From assembly GCA_027323595.1 (NCBI GenBank), contig DAHWBL010000174.1, positions 1 through 10,158 of the forward strand: a stretch of 10,158 nucleotides of DNA, written 5' to 3'. The stretch comes from Acetobacteraceae bacterium. Its GTDB lineage: Bacteria > Pseudomonadota > Alphaproteobacteria > Acetobacterales > Acetobacteraceae. Position numbers and translations under genes: made by a program. Under the pieces are notes generated by a model. The model made no database searches. It was given only the letters and a program-made list of their open reading frames with translations, and was not told where the DNA came from. This document shows, in pieces, positions 7,572-10,158 of this stretch. How positions within the stretch are numbered: the stretch's first letter is position 1; every line of letters starts with the position of its first letter.

Positions 7572-7593
7572 CGCGGGCCGATGGTGGCCCGCG
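7572..7593 (-). promoter_or_regulatory. Intercistronic hairpin between dioxygenase and binding-protein genes
   Basis: Seen in sequence: CGCGGGCC (7572-7579) and GGCCCGCG (7586-7593) form a perfect eight-base-pair, all-GC stem with a six-base loop. On the transcribed (minus) strand it starts six bases after the dioxygenase stop codon and ends about 40 bases before the ATG of the binding-protein gene. No U-run follows, so it is unlikely to be a full intrinsic terminator. It could protect the upstream message from 3' exonucleases, act as a partial attenuator, or mark a processing point that sets different levels of enzyme and transporter. This is inferred from position and structure only. Confidence 0.45.
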
Positions 7594-7598
7594 GACGA

Positions 7599-8411
7599 TC
7601 AGCCGGCAACAGGCGGGCCGGAACCATCGATCTGCACCCGGAAACCGGAGCGGACGTTCGGCCAGTAATCCCAGATCGCCTTGTGTTGGCAACAACGATT
7701 ATCCCAAAACGCGATGGAATGCGCGTGCCAGCGGAACCGACAGGTCCATTCCGAGCGGTCGCAATGCGCGATCAGGAAATGCAGCAGGCTGTCCGCCTCG
7801 CGCCGGGGAAGATCGTTGATGTGGGAAGTGAAGTCGGTGTTGACGTAGATCACCTTGCGGCCGGTGACGGGATGGCGAATGATCACCGGATGCACCGAAA
7901 CCGGCGTGCCTGGGCCGAAGACCCGGGTGCCGTCGTGGGTGGCGGTCAGGCCCTCAAGATAGGTCTTCATCCGGTCCGACAGGGCGTCATAGGCGGCATA
8001 CATGCTGGCAAACATCGTGTCGCCACCGCCATCGGGCGGCACGGTGTGGTTGTACAGCATGGTGCCCAGCGGCGGATTTTCCGCGCATGACTGGTCGGAG
8101 TGGAAGTTCTCCCCGGAAATCTGCGTCGAGGTCTCATCGTAATGAAATTTGCGCACCATCGGGTTGTCGGTGGTCTTGCTGATGGTGGATTTGCCGACAT
8201 GGCGTCCGAGCGGGCCGAAATAGGAGGCCAGCCTGATCTGGTCGTCGAAACTGATCTTCTGGTCACGGAAGAAAAGCACCTGATAGCGCGCGAAGGCGTG
8301 GTGCAGCTCCTCGACCTGGGTGTTGGACAACGGCGCCGTGAGGTCGATCCGGGTGATTTCCGCGCCGATATGCGGGCTGGCGGGGGTGGCGCAGATGGTC
8401 TGATAGGTCAT
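7599..8411 (-). CDS. TauD/TfdA-family Fe(II)/2-oxoglutarate-dependent dioxygenase
   Basis: A 270-residue cytoplasmic oxygenase (TauD is 283). The family couples decarboxylation of 2-oxoglutarate to hydroxylation of a substrate, which for TauD releases sulfite from taurine. Iron ligands are visible: His104 and Asp106 in FHSDQS and His243 in RCCQHKA. Thr132 in GGDT and Arg254 align with the 2-oxoglutarate contacts, and Arg258 aligns with the arginine that holds the taurine sulfonate. By my hand alignment to E. coli TauD, taurine contact His70 is kept (His71), but Tyr73 and Asn95 become Lys74 and Gly100, so taurine is an unlikely substrate. Start ATG 8411 has GAGG at 8417-8420 five bases away. 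It is the first gene of the minus-strand operon and is divergent from a LysR regulator. Candidate substrates are another sulfonate, a sulfate ester or a carboxylic acid. The name tauD is withheld because the substrate is unknown. Confidence 0.93.
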   Translation of the reverse strand: MTYQTICATPASPHIGAEITRIDLTAPLSNTQVEELHHAFARYQVLFFRDQKISFDDQIRLASYFGPLGRHVGKSTISKTTDNPMVRKFHYDETSTQISGENFHSDQSCAENPPLGTMLYNHTVPPDGGGDTMFASMYAAYDALSDRMKTYLEGLTATHDGTRVFGPGTPVSVHPVIIRHPVTGRKVIYVNTDFTSHINDLPRREADSLLHFLIAHCDRSEWTCRFRWHAHSIAFWDNRCCQHKAIWDYWPNVRSGFRVQIDGSGPPVAG

Positions 8412-8461
8412 GACAGCCTCGACGTTTGAGGGTGGCCGGGTTCGGGGGTGGCTGATGTGCG

Positions 8462-8490
8462 TTTACAAACGGCGCTCCCGCCTGTCTAAT
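8462..8490 (+). promoter_or_regulatory. Sigma70-type promoter for the LysR-type regulator gene
   Basis: Seen in sequence: TTTACA (8462-8467, five of six matches to TTGACA), a 17-base spacer, and TCTAAT (8485-8490, five of six matches to TATAAT). The predicted transcription start is near 8496-8498, which leaves a leader of about 31 bases before the proposed CTG start codon at 8529. Read on the other strand the -35 hexamer gives TGTAAA, a weak -10 candidate for the divergent dioxygenase gene with no good -35, as expected of an activator-dependent promoter. The rest of the 8412-8528 gap holds a G-rich stretch (8429-8460) with no clear motif. Confidence 0.6.
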
Positions 8491-8513
8491 ATCAATTCGC
8501 AGGCAATCCATAT
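8489..8513. promoter_or_regulatory. Imperfect dyad, candidate LysR-type regulator operator
   Basis: A 25-base imperfect inverted repeat centred on base 8501: ATAT (8489-8492) mirrors ATAT (8510-8513), and ATT (8495-8497) mirrors AAT (8505-8507). In all, 8 of 12 position pairs are complementary. The inner part, AATT-N7-AATC, resembles the 4-7-4 layout of LysR-family sites, although it is not a strict T-N11-A. It overlaps the last bases of the regulator's -10 box and its likely start point, where binding would repress the regulator gene, and lies upstream of the divergent dioxygenase gene. Such partial symmetry can arise by chance, so this is a candidate only. Confidence 0.38.
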
Positions 8514-8528
8514 GCTGGAGATATCGTA

Positions 8529-9422
8529 CTGGACATTCGCCACCTGCGCCACTTCGTCGCCGTCGCCGAGGAGCTGCATTTCGGACGCGCCGCCCGGCGG
8601 CTGAACATGGAGCAGCCGCCGCTCAGCCAATCGATCCAGCGATTGGAAAAATCGCTTGGCACAACCTTGTTCGACAGGTCCAACCGGCAGACGCGCCTGA
8701 CCGAGGCCGGTGCCATTTTGCTCGACGAGGCACGCAAGAGCGTGCAGCAATTCGACCGCGCGTTGGCGGTGGTGCGTCAGTCCGAGCACGCCAATCCGGT
8801 GCCGATCCGGATCGGTTTCGTGACCGCCGGCATCCTGCGGCTGTTGCCGTTGGCGATTCGCAACCACCGGTCCGAGCGGCTGAACCCTGGCTTCCATCTC
8901 GTCGAGGCGTCCACCACCGAGCTGCTCGCCAGTGTTGCCGATGGCGGGCTGGACCTCGCGCTGGTGCATCCCACCCAGCCCTATCCGCGCGGCCTGGTGC
9001 TGGAGGAACTCCAGCGCGACCGCATCGTGGCCGCCTTGCCCAAGGCCCACGCGCTTGCCCGCCGGCGCCCGCTGCTGATGCAGGACCTCGCGCAGGAGCC
9101 GCTGATCTTCTTTCCCAAATCCGCCAATCCCGAGCTGCATGAACGCTTCGTGGCGTTCTTCCAGGCCCGCGGGATCGTGCCGCTGATCGAGCAGGAAGTC
9201 AGGCTCACCCCGACGATCCTGTCGCTGGTCGCCGCCGGCCTGGGCTATGCGCTGATCCAGGAGGGCGCGCGGCATCTGCAAATTCCCGACATCGTGTTTC
9301 GCCCGGTGCTCGATCTGCCCGCCGATCTGGTCTGGACCCTGGCGGTTGCGTGGAAGCCAAACGCCGCCTCGCCGGCGATCAAGAGCTTCGTGGGCGGCCT
9401 GCGGCAGATCGCGCGCGCCTGA
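8529..9422 (+). CDS. LysR-type transcriptional regulator, probable CTG start
   Basis: A 297-residue regulator with the usual family length (about 300). An N-terminal winged helix-turn-helix (residues 1-60; LRHFVAVAEELHFGRAARRL, then PPLSQSIQRLEKSLGTTLFDR and TRLTEAG) is followed by a linker helix and a periplasmic-binding-protein-like effector domain (from about residue 92, IRIGF). No ATG, GTG or TTG occurs in frame between the TAA at 8487 and codon 8607. Starting at ATG 8607 would delete 26 residues of the DNA-binding domain. CTG 8529 falls exactly where family members begin (M-DIRHLRHF), has GGAG (8517-8520) eight bases upstream, and lies after a good promoter. A sequencing error of ATG to CTG is possible. 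It is transcribed divergently from the dioxygenase-liv operon, so it most likely activates that operon when the substrate or a derivative binds. Confidence 0.9.
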   Translation: MDIRHLRHFVAVAEELHFGRAARRLNMEQPPLSQSIQRLEKSLGTTLFDRSNRQTRLTEAGAILLDEARKSVQQFDRALAVVRQSEHANPVPIRIGFVTAGILRLLPLAIRNHRSERLNPGFHLVEASTTELLASVADGGLDLALVHPTQPYPRGLVLEELQRDRIVAALPKAHALARRRPLLMQDLAQEPLIFFPKSANPELHERFVAFFQARGIVPLIEQEVRLTPTILSLVAAGLGYALIQEGARHLQIPDIVFRPVLDLPADLVWTLAVAWKPNAASPAIKSFVGGLRQIARA

Positions 9423-9462
9423 TCCGCGGCGAGCGGGCAGACGGACCGTTGGGGGACGTGAT

Positions 9463-9537
9463 TGGCTGGGGCGGGAGGATTCGAACCTCCGCATGGCGGA
9501 ATCAAAATCCGCTGCCTTACCGCTTGGCGACGCCCCA
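9463..9537 (-). tRNA. tRNA-Gln (anticodon TTG)
   Basis: A 75-base tRNA gene including an encoded CCA. The acceptor arms TGGGGCG and CGCCCCA pair perfectly, with discriminator G and 3' CCA (complement of 9463-9465). The D-arm contains AAGCGGTAAGGC. The anticodon stem GCGGA/TCCGC encloses loop TTTTGAT, giving anticodon TTG at 9503-9505. The T-arm shows GGAGG-TTCGAAT-CCTCC. The U:A first pair and weak D-arm are normal for bacterial tRNA-Gln. It lies on the same strand as ispE, 76 bases downstream of its stop, and is convergent with the LysR regulator gene 40 bases away. Confidence 0.97.
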
Positions 9538-9564
9538 GCATGCCGGCGCACCGGACGGGTGCTG

Positions 9565-9591
9565 ATTAGGCGGCGACGTGGATGGCCGCAA
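9565..9591 (-). promoter_or_regulatory. Weak candidate promoter for tRNA-Gln
   Basis: On the minus strand, TTGCGG (complement of 9586-9591) is followed by CCTAAT (complement of 9565-9570) with a 15-base spacer, or by TAATCA with a 17-base spacer. The -10 candidate ends 27 bases before the mature tRNA, leaving room for a short leader. Neither pairing is close to consensus, so co-transcription from ispE remains as likely. The rest of 9538-9613 shows no other element. Confidence 0.22.
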
Positions 9592-9613
9592 GGGTTTGGC
9601 GGTCGGAACGCTG

Positions 9614-10158
9614 TCAGCGTGGCCGATGCAGGCCGCGGCCCCAGACCCACCAGCCGGGACGGGCGAGCGTGGCGGCGGCGGCTTTGGCGGCGGCCGGGGT
9701 GTCATACAGGGCGAAGCAGGTGGCGCCGGAGCCGCTCATGCGCGCGAGGTGACTGCCGGGGCTGGCGGTGAGGGCGGCGAGCACCTCGGCGATCGGCGGG
9801 CACAGGCGGATGGCGGCGGGTTCGAGATCGTTGGTGGTGTGGCGCAGGTCGGCGGCCATGGCGGCGGCGGTGCGCCAGGCGGGCGGCAGGATGGCGGGCG
9901 GGGTGAAGCCGGCGCCGCGGGCGGCGAACACCGCGGCGGTGGGCAGGGGCAGGCCGGGGTTGATCAGCACCATGCCGAGTTCGGGGATGGCGGGTGCGGG
10001 GGCGAGCACTTCGCCCACGCCGCCCATGCGCGCCGGGCGGCTGGCCAGGCATACCGGCACGTCCGCGCCCAGACCGAGCGCGATGGCGGCGAGGTGTTTT
10101 GCGTCGGTGTCGCTGCGCCACAGGGCGGCGAGCAGGCGCAGCGCGGCGGCGGCGTCCG
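9614..10158 (-). CDS. ispE: 4-diphosphocytidyl-2-C-methyl-D-erythritol kinase, N-terminus missing
   Basis: The C-terminal 180 residues of IspE, the GHMP-family kinase that phosphorylates CDP-methylerythritol in the non-mevalonate (MEP) route to isopentenyl diphosphate. The gene runs off the right edge within the glycine-rich ATP loop; the first visible residues DAAAALRLL follow the GLGGGSS motif of the family. The catalytic Asp is visible in LGLGADVPVCL (codon 10061-10063), and the third GHMP motif MSGSGATCFALY lies near the C-terminus. About 285-300 residues is usual, so roughly 110-120 are missing. Apparent starts inside the window (for example GTG 10060) are internal codons. The reading continues unbroken to base 10158, and composition is extremely GC-rich and Ala/Pro-rich. 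It is a housekeeping gene, marking the edge of the transporter region. Confidence 0.95.
   Translation of the reverse strand, partial: DAAAALRLLAALWRSDTDAKHLAAIALGLGADVPVCLASRPARMGGVGEVLAPAPAIPELGMVLINPGLPLPTAAVFAARGAGFTPPAILPPAWRTAAAMAADLRHTTNDLEPAAIRLCPPIAEVLAALTASPGSHLARMSGSGATCFALYDTPAAAKAAAATLARPGWWVWGRGLHRPR

Noticed and set aside
5986..7668. Long plus-strand open frame of about 560 codons
   Set aside because: It lies antisense to the livH-like and binding-protein genes, has no recognisable domain, and its low-complexity Arg/His/Gln/Gly-rich composition is typical of a GC-rich shadow frame.
7534..7695. Longer N-terminus for the Liv-type binding protein
   Set aside because: It would overlap the 3' end of the dioxygenase gene and bury the Tat-like signal; the ATG at 7533 has a strong ribosome site.
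8512..8604. Possible frameshift: ATG 8512 followed by a shift into the LysR-type frame
   Set aside because: There is no slippery site, the frame from ATG 8512 has no family-like residues, and the CTG start at 8529 explains the N-terminus without any shift.
1..10158. CRISPR arrays, insertion sequences, toxin-antitoxin or phage-defence genes
   Set aside because: No regularly spaced repeats, transposase or integrase motifs, terminal inverted repeats or defence domains were found on either strand.

Overview
The window is a GC-rich chromosomal segment from what looks like an alphaproteobacterium. GC-ending codons dominate, GTG and GTGA start overlaps are frequent, and an Ala/Pro/Arg-rich IspE lies beside a tRNA-Gln with an encoded CCA. 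Acetobacteraceae or another Rhodospirillales-type family is my guess, but sequence alone does not fix the genus. It carries parts of two solute-uptake clusters that converge near 2.9-3.0 kb, and ends in housekeeping genes.

Region 1 (1-2879, plus strand) is the distal part of a NitT/TauT-type (SsuABC/TauABC family) ABC importer operon. It holds the C-terminal end of one permease, a second complete permease overlapping it, a secreted substrate-binding protein, and a dienelactone-hydrolase-family enzyme. The ATPase gene is not in view and presumably lies upstream of base 1. A hairpin at 2899-2929 may end this transcript.

Region 2 (3016-8411, minus strand) is one tightly packed operon. In transcription order it encodes a TauD/TfdA-family Fe(II)/2-oxoglutarate dioxygenase, then a complete branched-chain-amino-acid-type (HAAT/Liv) importer: a Tat-like-signal binding protein, two permeases (LivH, LivM) and two ATPases (LivG, LivF). 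Three of the four Liv-Liv junctions overlap by 4-8 bases and the fourth has a 7-base gap. A strong hairpin without a U-run separates the dioxygenase from the binding-protein gene. Liv-type importers also carry aromatic acids, amides and urea, so the substrate need not be an amino acid.

Region 3 (8412-9422) is a 117-base divergent promoter region and a LysR-type regulator transcribed away from the dioxygenase. The regulator has no ATG, GTG or TTG early enough to give a whole helix-turn-helix. Its real start appears to be a CTG at 8529 with a good Shine-Dalgarno, downstream of a near-consensus sigma70-type promoter (8462-8490). An imperfect dyad (8489-8513) overlaps the -10 box and the likely transcription start, as expected for an autorepressing LysR protein.

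Region 4 (9463-10158, minus strand) is core genome: tRNA-Gln(TTG) downstream of the 3' part of ispE, the fourth enzyme step of the MEP isoprenoid pathway.

A coherent reading is a LysR-controlled uptake-and-oxidation module for an unidentified small organic acid or sulfonate. It pairs a TauD-like oxygenase with a Liv importer rather than the usual TauABC importer, and a second importer plus hydrolase lie beside it. I see no mobile element, CRISPR array or defence gene, and no obviously new gene family. The novelty is in gene pairing, substrate and regulation.
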